The notes: a model not told the origin generated them from the sequence alone. Shown: positions 8,900-18,919, numbered from the stretch's first letter. The stretch is DNA of 42,873 bases from an uncultured Lewinella sp. (GCA_937949535.1 CALEDI010000222.1:1-42873), one strand, 5' to 3'. Numbers and translations: made by a program.

Positions 8900-9502
8900 A
8901 TGGAGTTTTCCTCAAAACTAATCGAAGAAGCCGTAAACGCTTTCGCCTCATTGCCCGGAATTGGCAAAAAGACGGCCCTACGGCTGGTCCTGCACCTCGT
9001 TCAGCGGCCCGTTGAAGACAGCGTTCATTTTGCGCGCGCCATCGCCTCGATGCGGGAAAACATCCAGCATTGCACCACCTGCGGCAACCTCTCCGATGAG
9101 CACATTTGCTCCATCTGCCGAGATGACCGGCGAGACCAGTCCTTGATTTGCGTTGTGGAAAGTATTCGGGACGTGATGGCCATCGAGGACACGCGGCAGT
9201 TTCGTGGCCGTTACCACGTACTCGGCGGCATCATCCAACCGGTGGAAGGCATCGGCCCTGCAGACCTCAACATAGATACCCTCGTAGAACGTGCCCGCAA
9301 ACCCGAATGCCGAGAAATCATCATGGCCATCAGCCCTACGATCGAGGGCGATACGACCATTTTCTACATCAATAAGTTGCTAGATGGGGTAGATGTTTCG
9401 GTGAGCAACATCGCCCGTGGCGTCTCCTTCGGAGGCGAACTCGAATACGCCGACGAGGTCACGCTGGGGCGGAGCATCGTGTCACGGACTAAGGTAAATT
9501 GA
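8900..9502 (+). CDS. recR: Recombination mediator RecR
   Basis: FASLPGIGKKTALRL HhH, C4 zinc motif CTTCGNLSDEHICSIC, Toprim segment. Confidence 0.97.
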   Translation: MEFSSKLIEEAVNAFASLPGIGKKTALRLVLHLVQRPVEDSVHFARAIASMRENIQHCTTCGNLSDEHICSICRDDRRDQSLICVVESIRDVMAIEDTRQFRGRYHVLGGIIQPVEGIGPADLNIDTLVERARKPECREIIMAISPTIEGDTTIFYINKLLDGVDVSVSNIARGVSFGGELEYADEVTLGRSIVSRTKVN

Positions 9503-9615
9503 GGCACTACATTTATATTTTCTTATATTGCTTTCAAAATACGACCTCTCATTGTTTTAAGATGATTGGGGCTTATTGCTTCGTCACCACTTAACTCACT
9601 TTAATAACACCTATT

Positions 9616-11586
9616 TTGAAGTACAACTCTATTTTTCACCTTTGTCTTTTCTTTTTCCTTTTTTCCGGAGGACTTGGTGCGCAGGCCCAAGAGATAAAAT
9701 TCGGAAAGATTGACCTCGCTGACCGGAAAATGATGTCTTTGCCGTCAGATTCTACCGCCGAGGCGTACGTCTTGCACGATGAACTTAGCCTAGAATTCAT
9801 CCAAGACCCCGACGGTAGGCCGATGCTGAAAGAGTACCGCCACCGGCGGGTAAAACTTTTTACGGCTGCCAGTTTTGAACGGGCCGACGTCGAAATCATT
9901 TACAACCGCGAAAGCGACCGGGTCTCAACACTAAGAGCGGTAATTCACTTCCCAGATGGAGGAGCTAAGAAACTCTCCAAATCAGACTTCATCAAGGAAC
10001 GATATGACGACGACCGAGACATTTACAAATTCACTTTCCCAGGGGTTCGTGAGGGAGCAATCATTGAGTACAGTTACGTCCAAACAGACAAGTTTATCGT
10101 CATCCCGAGCCGTTACTTCTTCCAAGAGTCTATCCCCGTCCGATGGGCAGAGTACAAGGCGTTGATTCCTGGCTACTTCAACTACGTTAGCCTCTCTACC
10201 GGAGCGAACGACTATACCGTGAACAAGATCGTAGCCGCCAACGGCTACTACAACGGGCAAAGCGTAAAAAATACCAACATCCACTGGGCAATGAAAGACT
10301 TGCCAGCATATGACATCCAGCCCTATGTGAACAACTTCGTCGACTACTTGCCGCAAGTAAGGCTACAGCTTCAAACCGTACAGTACCCCGGCCAGCCCAT
10401 ACAAAAGGTCTTTTCCGACTGGAAGGAAACTACCACAGACATCGATAACTGGGCAGACTTCGGTAAGGCGTACAGGATAAAGGGCAACAGCAATAAGGTC
10501 TGGAAGGTCGTTGAACCACTGCTAGCAGGCAAAACATCTGAAAGGGAAAAGGCCCAAGCGATCTACAACTTCGTTGCCGGAAAAATCAGTTGGGATGGCA
10601 ACTACCGCTGGACGGCAGAACGGACCCCAAACAAAGTCTACGAAGCCGCCCAAGGAAGCAGCGGCGAGATGAGCATCTTATTACTCGCCCTCCTAAAGCA
10701 AGCAGGCATCGCTGCTCAACCCTTACTCGTGCCCCTCCGCAATGGCGGAGAACCAATGGAAATTTATCCCCTGCTCAACCAGTTCGACCACCTCATGGTA
10801 CTGGCCCAGTTAGACGGCAAGGAAGTCATCCTAGACCCCAACAACATCAACCGCCCAATGGGCCTACCCCGAAGCAACGCCCTCAACCACCGCGCCTTCG
10901 TCGCAGACCCCACTAACCCCCATTGGACGGACGTGAAGACCTCCATGGCGGCTAAAACAGTTGTTGTAGAGATCAAACTTGACGAAGAAGGCCTAGGCAG
11001 CGTTGACCTGAAGAGCCGCTTCCAGAGCTACTACGGCTTCAGGGCCCGAGGGAAGATGGATGAAATGGAAAACGCCAATGAGTTCCCCCTGATGGAGGAA
11101 ATATTGGAGACCTTCCCCGAAACCGAACTCATCAGCAAAACCGTCGATGCTGACAAGGATGAAAGCGGCCCACTAAGCTTCTCCATGAAGCTCAACGTAC
11201 CGATGGGGCAAGCAATTGATGATTACATCTACCTACAACCAATACTGTTCACGGTCCTTGACGAAGGGCTCGATGACGTCGAACAACGCCTTTATCCCGT
11301 AGATTTCGCTTACCCCTGGCAAGAGCGTTACCTCGCAAACATCACCTTGCCAGAAGGCTACGTTATCGATGAATTGCCAACCTCACAACGGACTACCTCC
11401 GCCGATAAAAGCCTGACCGCAACTTTTGCAACGGAAGAAAAAGAGGGCAACGTCTTGGCCATAAACTTCACCGTCTCCGTTCGCCGTACGGTTTACAAAG
11501 CCAATGAATATGTAGGCCTGAGGGAAATGTTCCGCCGGATCATCGAACTCCAAGAAACTACCATCGTCCTTAAAAAAGCAGAGTAA
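9616..11586 (+). CDS. DUF3857 / transglutaminase-like protein (TTG start)
   Basis: Signal peptide; VLHDELSLEF...GAIIEYSYVQTDKF DUF3857 pattern; transglutaminase-like core; 1-nt stop/start overlap with the next gene. Confidence 0.85.
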   Translation: MKYNSIFHLCLFFFLFSGGLGAQAQEIKFGKIDLADRKMMSLPSDSTAEAYVLHDELSLEFIQDPDGRPMLKEYRHRRVKLFTAASFERADVEIIYNRESDRVSTLRAVIHFPDGGAKKLSKSDFIKERYDDDRDIYKFTFPGVREGAIIEYSYVQTDKFIVIPSRYFFQESIPVRWAEYKALIPGYFNYVSLSTGANDYTVNKIVAANGYYNGQSVKNTNIHWAMKDLPAYDIQPYVNNFVDYLPQVRLQLQTVQYPGQPIQKVFSDWKETTTDIDNWADFGKAYRIKGNSNKVWKVVEPLLAGKTSEREKAQAIYNFVAGKISWDGNYRWTAERTPNKVYEAAQGSSGEMSILLLALLKQAGIAAQPLLVPLRNGGEPMEIYPLLNQFDHLMVLAQLDGKEVILDPNNINRPMGLPRSNALNHRAFVADPTNPHWTDVKTSMAAKTVVVEIKLDEEGLGSVDLKSRFQSYYGFRARGKMDEMENANEFPLMEEILETFPETELISKTVDADKDESGPLSFSMKLNVPMGQAIDDYIYLQPILFTVLDEGLDDVEQRLYPVDFAYPWQERYLANITLPEGYVIDELPTSQRTTSADKSLTATFATEEKEGNVLAINFTVSVRRTVYKANEYVGLREMFRRIIELQETTIVLKKAE

Positions 11587-13499
11587 TGCGTACAGTTATA
11601 TTGTTTGCCTGCCTCAGCCTTTGCTTCGGGTTGGAGGCCCAAAATGCTGATTATTCAGCACTCACCATTCCTGCCGAACTGAAAAAAAACGCCAGCTCCG
11701 TCGTTCGCATAAGTGAAATCGTGTACGAAGTTCATGCCGCAAACCACGCAACACGGACCGAACGCAGGGTCGTAACCATCCTCAACGACCAACACAAGCG
11801 CGAGAACCAAATGGTCATGTTCTACGACGACGATACCGACGTTGCGACCTTTAAGGCAACCTTGTACGACGCGATGGGAGAGAAGGTGAAATCGGCAAAA
11901 AAATCCGACATCGAAGACGTGCTCTACATCTCCAACGGGCAGTTCTATGAAGACAACCGGGTAATGACAACTACGCTGGAACACCTCACCTACCCCTACA
12001 CCGTAGAGTTTGAATACAAATCTGTAGTGAAAGACTTCAGCATGGTGGCGGGTTTCCCGAGCTGGCAACCACTCGGTTATAACCAGTCTGTGCAGAAAGC
12101 CTCCTTCAAAGCCATCATCCCCGCAGACAACGAGTTCCTATTCTATAAAAACGAACTACCCGAACCCAACATTTCTACGGTAGGTACCGACAAGGTGTAC
12201 GACTGGGAAGTAAGCAGCCTACAAGCCCGAAGGTATGAGCCCGCCGCCCCGCCGCCGAGCAAAACCATGCCTTACCTGAAAACCGGACTGCGCAACTTCG
12301 CCATCGGCGAATACCGAGGAACTTATGATAGCTGGCAGACCTTCGGAGCCTTCATCGGTAAGCTGATGGAAGGCCGAGATGTACTACCCGACCAACTCGC
12401 CGCCCTCGTCCATGAACAAACCGATGGCATTGACTCGGAGCGCGAGAAAATTGAAACGCTGTACCGCTTGCTGCAAGAGCGGACCCGCTACGTCGGGGTT
12501 CAGCTTGGCGTTGGGGGCTGGCAGCCTTTCTCCGCAGATTACGTGGAGAGCAACCGCTTTGGAGATTGCAAAGCCCTAAGCAACTACATGGGCGCGATGC
12601 TGAACGAGATCGGTGTAGAAAGCTACCCCGTGCTGGTCTACGCTGGTGAACGCCCCTACTTCCCCGTCGATGAAAGCTTCACTACTTCTGCCTTCAACCA
12701 CATGATCCTCTACGTCCCGTCGGAAGATATGTACCTAGAATGCACCAGCAGCGACGCCCCTCCCGGCTACCTCGGCGACGGAACCGATGACCGGAACGTA
12801 CTACACATTACGCCCGAAGGCGGTAAACTCGTAAAAACCCCCGCCCTGCAAGCCGCAGACAACGGCCACCTGCGCAGCCTAACCATTGAAGTAAAAGAAG
12901 ATGGCTCCGCAGGCTTCGACTTCGACGGAGATTTCTACGGAACGAGCCACGAAATGCTGCGCTACTTCGCCCGCAACGAACTCCAAGACAAGAAACTGCG
13001 CGAAGGCTTGCAGCGCAATGACGTATTGCCCGACGTGAACGGCAGTGACCTCTCCCTGACCTATAACCCCAACAAACCTATTGCGGAACTGAAGTATAAA
13101 ACGGAAATACCGCGCTATGTCCGTAAGCTTGGTAAGCGGATGTTTGTGCCGGTCAATAAGTTCTACGCCTACGACAATGTTCCGGTTAAGCTGACGGAAC
13201 GGAAGTTGCCCATCGTTAGCAACAATGCGCGTTTTTACGTGGACACTATTCACCTCAATTTTCCCGCAGGGCTAGAGGTGGAAAGCCTCGGCGAGGAAGA
13301 AACCATCATCAAACACGCCGCCGGAGAATACCGCGCGAAGGTCAAAGCGGCCGCTGGAGCCATCACCTGGATCCGGACGCTTAAGCTATTGCCCGTCAAC
13401 CTCCCGGCTACGGACTACAACGATTACCGACAGTTCTTCGTAGATGTACGCAAGGCAGAGAAACGACAGGTCGTTCTGCGAGAGAAGCGGACGAAATGA
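11586..13499 (+). CDS. DUF3857 / transglutaminase-like protein (paralogue of the preceding gene)
   Basis: VEFEYKSVVKDF; transglutaminase core YVGVQLGVGGWQPFSADYVESNRFGDCKALSNYMGAML. Confidence 0.9.
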   Translation: MRTVILFACLSLCFGLEAQNADYSALTIPAELKKNASSVVRISEIVYEVHAANHATRTERRVVTILNDQHKRENQMVMFYDDDTDVATFKATLYDAMGEKVKSAKKSDIEDVLYISNGQFYEDNRVMTTTLEHLTYPYTVEFEYKSVVKDFSMVAGFPSWQPLGYNQSVQKASFKAIIPADNEFLFYKNELPEPNISTVGTDKVYDWEVSSLQARRYEPAAPPPSKTMPYLKTGLRNFAIGEYRGTYDSWQTFGAFIGKLMEGRDVLPDQLAALVHEQTDGIDSEREKIETLYRLLQERTRYVGVQLGVGGWQPFSADYVESNRFGDCKALSNYMGAMLNEIGVESYPVLVYAGERPYFPVDESFTTSAFNHMILYVPSEDMYLECTSSDAPPGYLGDGTDDRNVLHITPEGGKLVKTPALQAADNGHLRSLTIEVKEDGSAGFDFDGDFYGTSHEMLRYFARNELQDKKLREGLQRNDVLPDVNGSDLSLTYNPNKPIAELKYKTEIPRYVRKLGKRMFVPVNKFYAYDNVPVKLTERKLPIVSNNARFYVDTIHLNFPAGLEVESLGEEETIIKHAAGEYRAKVKAAAGAITWIRTLKLLPVNLPATDYNDYRQFFVDVRKAEKRQVVLREKRTK

Positions 13500-13500
13500 T

Positions 13501-13520
13501 GGGGCAAAGCCCCGGTTTTT
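13501..13520 (+). terminator. Rho-independent terminator after the second DUF3857 gene
   Basis: GGGGC AAA GCCCC GG TTTTT immediately after the stop codon. Confidence 0.6.
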
Positions 13521-13577
13521 CTCCCTAACCAAGCTCAAAAAAACCTTGCTCTGCACCTGCGCGCCGTCGCCCTAAAC

Positions 13578-13687
13578 TAATGTGAGGTTTGCCCATAAGT
13601 GCCTGACGCTCAAAGGATAATTTCTACCTCGACTTCGTCAGAAGTAGAAATAAACGCTTCGAGGTCCGACATTCAAACCTCACGTTA
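13578..13687. repeat. TIR-bounded intergenic repeat element, copy A (110 bp)
   Basis: taatgtgaggtttg ... caaacctcacgtta (14-bp terminal inverted repeats, 1 mismatch); internal hairpin atttctac...gtagaaat; homologous in inverse orientation to 19658..19796. Confidence 0.85.
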
Positions 13688-13752
13688 AACTACCTCGTAT
13701 TGGACAATGAGGCGAATAAACGAGAGGCGCAAACGCAGGTGCACAGGAGGGT

Positions 13753-16221
13753 TTAAACCACACTCTTCGCCTTCCGGGCCTCCATAAACTGCCAAGCCCC
13801 AAACCCAACCAAGCCAAGGATGATGAGCAAACTACAGATCGTAGAAATCATCTTGCCCGTGTAAAAGCTTGATGGCTGGAAGCTCATCACGATGGTATGC
13901 TGGCCTGCGGGAACGCGCAGTCCGCGCAAGAGGTAGTTCGTCCGGATCAACTCTGCTGGCTGCCCGTCAATGGTCGCTTCCCAACCAAGGTTTGGGCCGT
14001 ACCAAATCTCCGAGAACACCACCAATTGCTCCGTCGTAGAATTGAAGGAGTAGCTCAGCTCATCGGGGCTGTACGACGTGATGGCAACGGTGCCCTCGCC
14101 AGAGGGTTGAAGGCCTGCCACCTTGTCGGCAAAGTCTGAATGAACGATGGCCGTACTTTTCAAGTCAGGTACGGTACCGAGCGCGTTGAACTCGGCGTCG
14201 TTAGAGTTGACTGTTTGTATGTTGTTCACCAACCAAGCGGTGCCGTAGGCTCCCGAATTGCGCTGTACCTGCGGCGCACCTCCTTGCCCGGGTGTGATCA
14301 CATACTTCGTGTTCAGCATATTGATCACGTCCGGATCGCGCTGCGAGAGGTACTTCGTGATGAGGTCGTTGTAGCGGCGCATCTTTACGGCCGAGTAACC
14401 ACCGATGTTCTTGTGGTAGTAGCTGGTAGTAGGATCTTGGAAGCTGCTCGTTGTCAGGTTAAACACCCGGTAGTGGATGTCTGGATCAGCTAAAATCTGC
14501 TCGTCTACCGGCGTTTTGCGCACTTCTTTGCGCTTGTTGACCGTAGACCAGCTGCTGTCGGTAATATAGCGGCCGTTCACGCTGCTAAAATCAAACGCAA
14601 CCAGTGCCGTCAGCGCCAAGCCCGCAATGAGCGGACTGATGGTTTTCCGGAACAGCAAGAATAAAACCCCGAAGGAGAGGCCAACGAAGAGGAAGCTCCG
14701 CCAAGCATCGGCCATGTAGAGGCTGCTGCGGCTTTCTTCCAACCCAACGAGGATGGCGCGGAGTGCTCCGGGTTTTTGCTGCTCTACGCCCGCAAACATG
14801 CTGGCATCTATAGGAGAGGAAAAACCAAGAATAGACGGCAAAACAAAGAGTACAACTAGGCCAAAAACCGCCGCTGCAATACCACTGTACAGCAATTGTT
14901 TTCGTGCCGTTTCTGGCGCGTCCTCGCGCGTACGCAGCCAGTTGTCGATACCGAAAACGCCCAAGCCCGCCATCATGAAGGGTAAAATGTTGAGGGCCGA
15001 AGATGGAGCCCGAAGCTTGTTGAGGTAGGGTAGGGTATCGTAGAGAATATGGTTGAAGCCTTCCAAGTACTTGCCCATACTGACGGCCATAACGAGCAAC
15101 GTCCCCAAGCCAAGCCAAAGGGCCAATGATCGCCTGGCAGTGAATAATCCGAAGATGAACAAGGCCCAAAATACTGCCCCTAGGTATTCCGGCCCAGCCG
15201 TTCCTTCCACTTTGCCGCCGTGGTAGGCCGGTACGCGGTTTGCGGGCGGCGCCTGGAAACCTGCTGAGCGCATGGCCGCAGAGAAGGACCGATCATCGAA
15301 GGCTTGCCCGCTGCCGCCGCCAGCAGCGAGGGGCGCGTAGGTAGCAACAATGTCTTTTAGGTTGTTGCTCCACATCATGCCGTAGTCCCAAGCAAGGCCA
15401 TCTTGCGGAACGTCGCCCGTAGGGGTGTTTGCGTCTTTTAGCGGTGTTTCTAGTACTTGCCCACCGCGCATGGTTGCTTTGCTGTACTCAAGCGTCGTCA
15501 TGAGGTTGCTGGCGCCCGCCCCGAGGGCCAATACCAACCCAATAACGAGTACGCCTATAGACTTGCCAAAACTTGCCAACTCTCCGGCCCGAACGGCTTT
15601 CACCAACTGTGCAACGCCATAAATTGGCAGCGTAAGGCCAAAGTAATACAGCATCTGTGGGTGGTTACTAAAAACGGCTAAGCCCATACCAAGCGCAAAA
15701 AGTAAGCCCCCAAAAAGGTAGCGTTTGCGGAAAGCAAGGATGACGCCCGCCGCAACCAAAGGAAGGTAGAATATGGTGTTGACCTTCGTTGTATGGCCCG
15801 CTTCGTACACCACTAAGGTAGTGGTGGCAAGCCCAACCCCGACCCCCGCAGCAATAGATAACCAAGGGTTTATACCATTCAACACCAGCAACAGGTAACA
15901 ACACAGCATCCCCGCAAAGAAAATGCCCGCCCCTCCGCCGATAAACGCACGGGTGGGCCTGATGAGGTGTTTTAGGTTGTTGCCAGAGGAAACGGTCGCA
16001 ATCAAATACGTGGGCATTCCGCTGAAGCTGGTCCCCGTCCAGTTGACCCGTTCACCGGATTTTTCCGCGTAATCCCGCATTTCTTTCGACGAAGAGAGGT
16101 AGTTCTGAATATCCCCTTGTCTTAGGCTTTTACCTGAAAACTGTGGGCTGAAGGTTACGCAAGCAACCACGAGGAAGATTACAATGGCGGCAATGTGGGG
16201 TAGTACTTTCTTAAAATCCAT
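13753..16221 (-). CDS. YfhO family multi-pass membrane protein
   Basis: Multiple TM segments; SGMPTYLIA, YHKNIGGYSAVKMRRYNDLI, C-terminal YGPNLGWEATIDGQPAELIRTNYLLRGLRVPAGQHTIVMSFQP. Confidence 0.88.
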   Translation of the reverse strand: MDFKKVLPHIAAIVIFLVVACVTFSPQFSGKSLRQGDIQNYLSSSKEMRDYAEKSGERVNWTGTSFSGMPTYLIATVSSGNNLKHLIRPTRAFIGGGAGIFFAGMLCCYLLLVLNGINPWLSIAAGVGVGLATTTLVVYEAGHTTKVNTIFYLPLVAAGVILAFRKRYLFGGLLFALGMGLAVFSNHPQMLYYFGLTLPIYGVAQLVKAVRAGELASFGKSIGVLVIGLVLALGAGASNLMTTLEYSKATMRGGQVLETPLKDANTPTGDVPQDGLAWDYGMMWSNNLKDIVATYAPLAAGGGSGQAFDDRSFSAAMRSAGFQAPPANRVPAYHGGKVEGTAGPEYLGAVFWALFIFGLFTARRSLALWLGLGTLLVMAVSMGKYLEGFNHILYDTLPYLNKLRAPSSALNILPFMMAGLGVFGIDNWLRTREDAPETARKQLLYSGIAAAVFGLVVLFVLPSILGFSSPIDASMFAGVEQQKPGALRAILVGLEESRSSLYMADAWRSFLFVGLSFGVLFLLFRKTISPLIAGLALTALVAFDFSSVNGRYITDSSWSTVNKRKEVRKTPVDEQILADPDIHYRVFNLTTSSFQDPTTSYYHKNIGGYSAVKMRRYNDLITKYLSQRDPDVINMLNTKYVITPGQGGAPQVQRNSGAYGTAWLVNNIQTVNSNDAEFNALGTVPDLKSTAIVHSDFADKVAGLQPSGEGTVAITSYSPDELSYSFNSTTEQLVVFSEIWYGPNLGWEATIDGQPAELIRTNYLLRGLRVPAGQHTIVMSFQPSSFYTGKMISTICSLLIILGLVGFGAWQFMEARKAKSVV

Positions 16222-16233
16222 AGGACGGCAAAC

Positions 16234-17274
16234 TTATAAAAAATCTACGTCAACCTCGTAAGGGTACGTGATCAGGTAGTTCATGGCTTCGTCGATGGGG
16301 AAGCCCTCGAAGACAATCTTGTACAACATTTCAGTAATAGGAACCCGTAGGCGCAGGTTCTTCGCTAGGTGGCGGGTGATCATTAGCGTCCTTACACCTT
16401 CGGCGAGTTCTTGGCTAGTACTGCGGACGTCCTCCAAGCGCTCACCAGAACCCAACCGGTAGCCAAAGGTATAGTTGCGGCTTTTGCTGGAGGTTGCGGT
16501 CGCAATCAGGTCTCCAACGCCGGCGGTGCCGAAAAAGGCGCGGTTGTCGCTGCCGAGTGCTTTACCGAAATGGATCATTTCGTGGAGGCCGCGCGTAATC
16601 ATAATGGCCTGAACATTTTTGCCAAGCCCATGGCCCTTCAAAATGCCTGAGCCTAGAGCGATTACGTTTTTCAGCACGCCTGCCAGCTCTGCGCCGAGTA
16701 CGTCGTGGGTAGAAAAAACGTGTAGCTGGCCCGAAGACAATACTTCTTTAGACCGATTGATCACCTCATCGAATTTACTAGCAATAACCGACCCACAGGG
16801 CTGGCCATCGAGCAATTCGCGCGCAAGGTTAGGCCCAGAGAGCGCACCCGTACGAACAACGACGCTTTCCTGAAGGATCACCTCCGTCATGGTATGTACT
16901 TGCTTGCGGTCTACGCCCAGTTTCGGGATGTCTTCAAGGTCTACCCCCGTAATGTCGAACCCTTTGGTGCCGTGCAGCAATACATGGCTGGGCTCTAGGT
17001 AAGGTGTTACGGATTTCATCATCGCCCGAAAACTGTTGGATGGTACGATGGGGAGGATCAGTTGGCAGCGTTTGGTAATTTCTTCCAAATCGTTCAATAC
17101 CGTTACCCTATCATGTAGGGGCACGCCGAAACGAACGCGGTTTTGGGCCAGTTCTTTAACCAACTCTGGGTTGCGGCTATAAACCAGTACGTCTGTATTG
17201 AGGGCAAGAAGATTGGCCATGGCTGTCCCGAAAGAGCCAGCGCCTATAATCCCGACGGGTTCCTTTTTGGGCAT
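16234..17274 (-). CDS. gpsA: NAD(P)H-dependent glycerol-3-phosphate dehydrogenase
   Basis: IGAGSFGTAMANLLA, LLHGTKGFD, LSGPNLARE, GVLKNVIALGSGI, GVGDLIATATSSKSRN. Confidence 0.95.
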   Translation of the reverse strand: MPKKEPVGIIGAGSFGTAMANLLALNTDVLVYSRNPELVKELAQNRVRFGVPLHDRVTVLNDLEEITKRCQLILPIVPSNSFRAMMKSVTPYLEPSHVLLHGTKGFDITGVDLEDIPKLGVDRKQVHTMTEVILQESVVVRTGALSGPNLARELLDGQPCGSVIASKFDEVINRSKEVLSSGQLHVFSTHDVLGAELAGVLKNVIALGSGILKGHGLGKNVQAIMITRGLHEMIHFGKALGSDNRAFFGTAGVGDLIATATSSKSRNYTFGYRLGSGERLEDVRSTSQELAEGVRTLMITRHLAKNLRLRVPITEMLYKIVFEGFPIDEAMNYLITYPYEVDVDFL

Positions 17275-17312
17275 GGGGTAGGAGATTGCTGGGGCGTAAG
17301 GTACGGTTATTA

Positions 17313-17441
17313 GTCTTGTGGTCGCTACCGCACGGCATAGGCATGGATGCTCGCTTCGCCCGTGCGGCTCGTTTTTTTGTGGTTTTTGTTTTTATGTGCC
17401 TTGTGTGTTCAAGCTGCCTCGTGCGGTAGCGACTACCAGAC
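17313..17441. repeat. Intergenic inverted-repeat-bounded element (~129 bp)
   Basis: gtcttgtGGTCGCTACCGCACGgca / tgcctCGTGCGGTAGCGACtaccagac arms, ~25 bp each. Confidence 0.7.
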
Positions 17442-17448
17442 GACACTA

Positions 17449-17847
17449 CTATTCTTCATCATCAAAAATCTCCCCCTTAAACCGCTCAATGGTTCGCCGT
17501 TCACGTTTGGTGGGGCGGCCTGTGCCTTTTTCGCGGAACTCGGTGCCGGCTTTGCCGACGAACCAGTCTTTGTACTTATTGCGTTCCTCCTCGGGGGTAT
17601 GATCGGTGTAGCAGGTTACGGCGATGGGGGCTCCGACGCGCTTTTCGATGAGCTTCAGGACTTCATACTCGAGGTTGAAACCGTTTTTTTGTACCGTTAC
17701 GCGGTCTCCGACGGAGACGGCAGTGCTGGGCTTTACGGTTTTGTCGTTGATACGGACTTTTCCCTGCCGGACGGTGTCTCCGGCAAGGGTGCGGCTCTTG
17801 AAGATGCGGATGGCCCAGAGCCATTTATCAATGCGTACTTTTTCCAT
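17449..17847 (-). CDS. RNA-binding S4 domain protein (Hsp15-like); start placed at MEKVRIDKWLW
   Basis: VRIDKWLWAIRIFKSRTLAGDTVRQGKVRINDKTVKPSTAVSVGDRV. Confidence 0.9.
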   Translation of the reverse strand: MEKVRIDKWLWAIRIFKSRTLAGDTVRQGKVRINDKTVKPSTAVSVGDRVTVQKNGFNLEYEVLKLIEKRVGAPIAVTCYTDHTPEEERNKYKDWFVGKAGTEFREKGTGRPTKRERRTIERFKGEIFDDEE

Positions 17848-17933
17848 ACTCGTAGGTTGGTAAGGTAACGGTTTGAGGGGTAGGGATTGTTTAACCATAG
17901 GGCGGTAAAGGGTAAAGGATTTAGTTAAATAAA

Positions 17934-18090
17934 GCGGCGCGGACGCAGGTGCAAGGAAAGGTTTAGAAGCTCGGCGGCCAAGCAGTGTTGGAGGACTTTA
18001 TGAGAGGTCAGGAAACAACGTATTCTTTATAAACCAACCAACAATCTCTCCCTGCTCATAAGTTCCGCATTGCACCTGCGTGCGCGCCGC
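17934..18090. repeat. Intergenic element with 21-bp terminal inverted repeats made from two copies of the dispersed TGCACCTGCG motif
   Basis: gcggcgcggacgcaggtgcaa (17934-17954) vs ttgcacctgcgtgcgcgccgc (18070-18090), 20/21 when reverse complemented; inner ggactttatgag / ctcataagttcc arms. Confidence 0.8.
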
Positions 18091-18145
18091 TAAGTTCTCG
18101 GTTGCTTAGTTGAACTGAAAACAAGGCAAAACCCCTACCTTTGTA

Positions 18146-18919
18146 TTGATGATGAAAACGCTACTTTATACCAGCCTATTGGCAGTTTGCCTCCTAGCCG
18201 CCTGTGACGAAGAGGCCGCTCCGCCCCGAGATTTTTCCGAAGACCTCGCCTACTTCCCACTTGAGCTAGACCAGCCAAAATTCTACGCACTAGACAGCAT
18301 CGTACTGTTCAATACCGTGCAGGGCATCGTCTACGACACCGCCCGCCTAGAAGTCCGCGAAACCCTCGTAGAGCGTTTCGAAGCCGCCGACGGCACCGAA
18401 ACCTACCGAGGAGAACGCTGGGATCGCCGCCTACCAAACGGCACTTGGCGCTTCCAACAAACCTACACCATGAGCCGCTCCAACCTGCGCGCTACCCGCA
18501 ACGAAGACAACCTGAGCTTCACCAAACTCGTCTTCCCCCTAACCGAAGGCAAACGATGGGATGGCCATACCGCTTTCGATGACACCCGCGAATTCGTCAT
18601 CGGCGGTGAGTTCGTCAGCATCTACCAAGACTGGGATTATCGTTACACCGCTACCGACAACCAGATCGCGGCCGGCTCCGCCGCCCTAAACATCGACGGT
18701 GCAGTCCTCGTTGAGCAAGATGTTACCGATAACCTCATCACGCAAAGCATCGCCTACGAAATCTACGCCCCAAACATCGGCCTCGTAGAACGTTTCATCG
18801 ATGCCCGCCGTACCCAATGCCGCGTCTGCTGCAACGTCAACACCGAACAATGCAGCTCCCTACCCTGGGACGAAAAGGCCGAGAAAGGCTTCATCCTAAA
18901 AGAAACGTTCATCAGGTGA
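18146..18919 (+). CDS. Hypothetical lipoprotein
   Basis: Signal peptide with lipobox VCLLAACDEE; no recognised domain. Confidence 0.75.
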   Translation: MMMKTLLYTSLLAVCLLAACDEEAAPPRDFSEDLAYFPLELDQPKFYALDSIVLFNTVQGIVYDTARLEVRETLVERFEAADGTETYRGERWDRRLPNGTWRFQQTYTMSRSNLRATRNEDNLSFTKLVFPLTEGKRWDGHTAFDDTREFVIGGEFVSIYQDWDYRYTATDNQIAAGSAALNIDGAVLVEQDVTDNLITQSIAYEIYAPNIGLVERFIDARRTQCRVCCNVNTEQCSSLPWDEKAEKGFILKETFIR

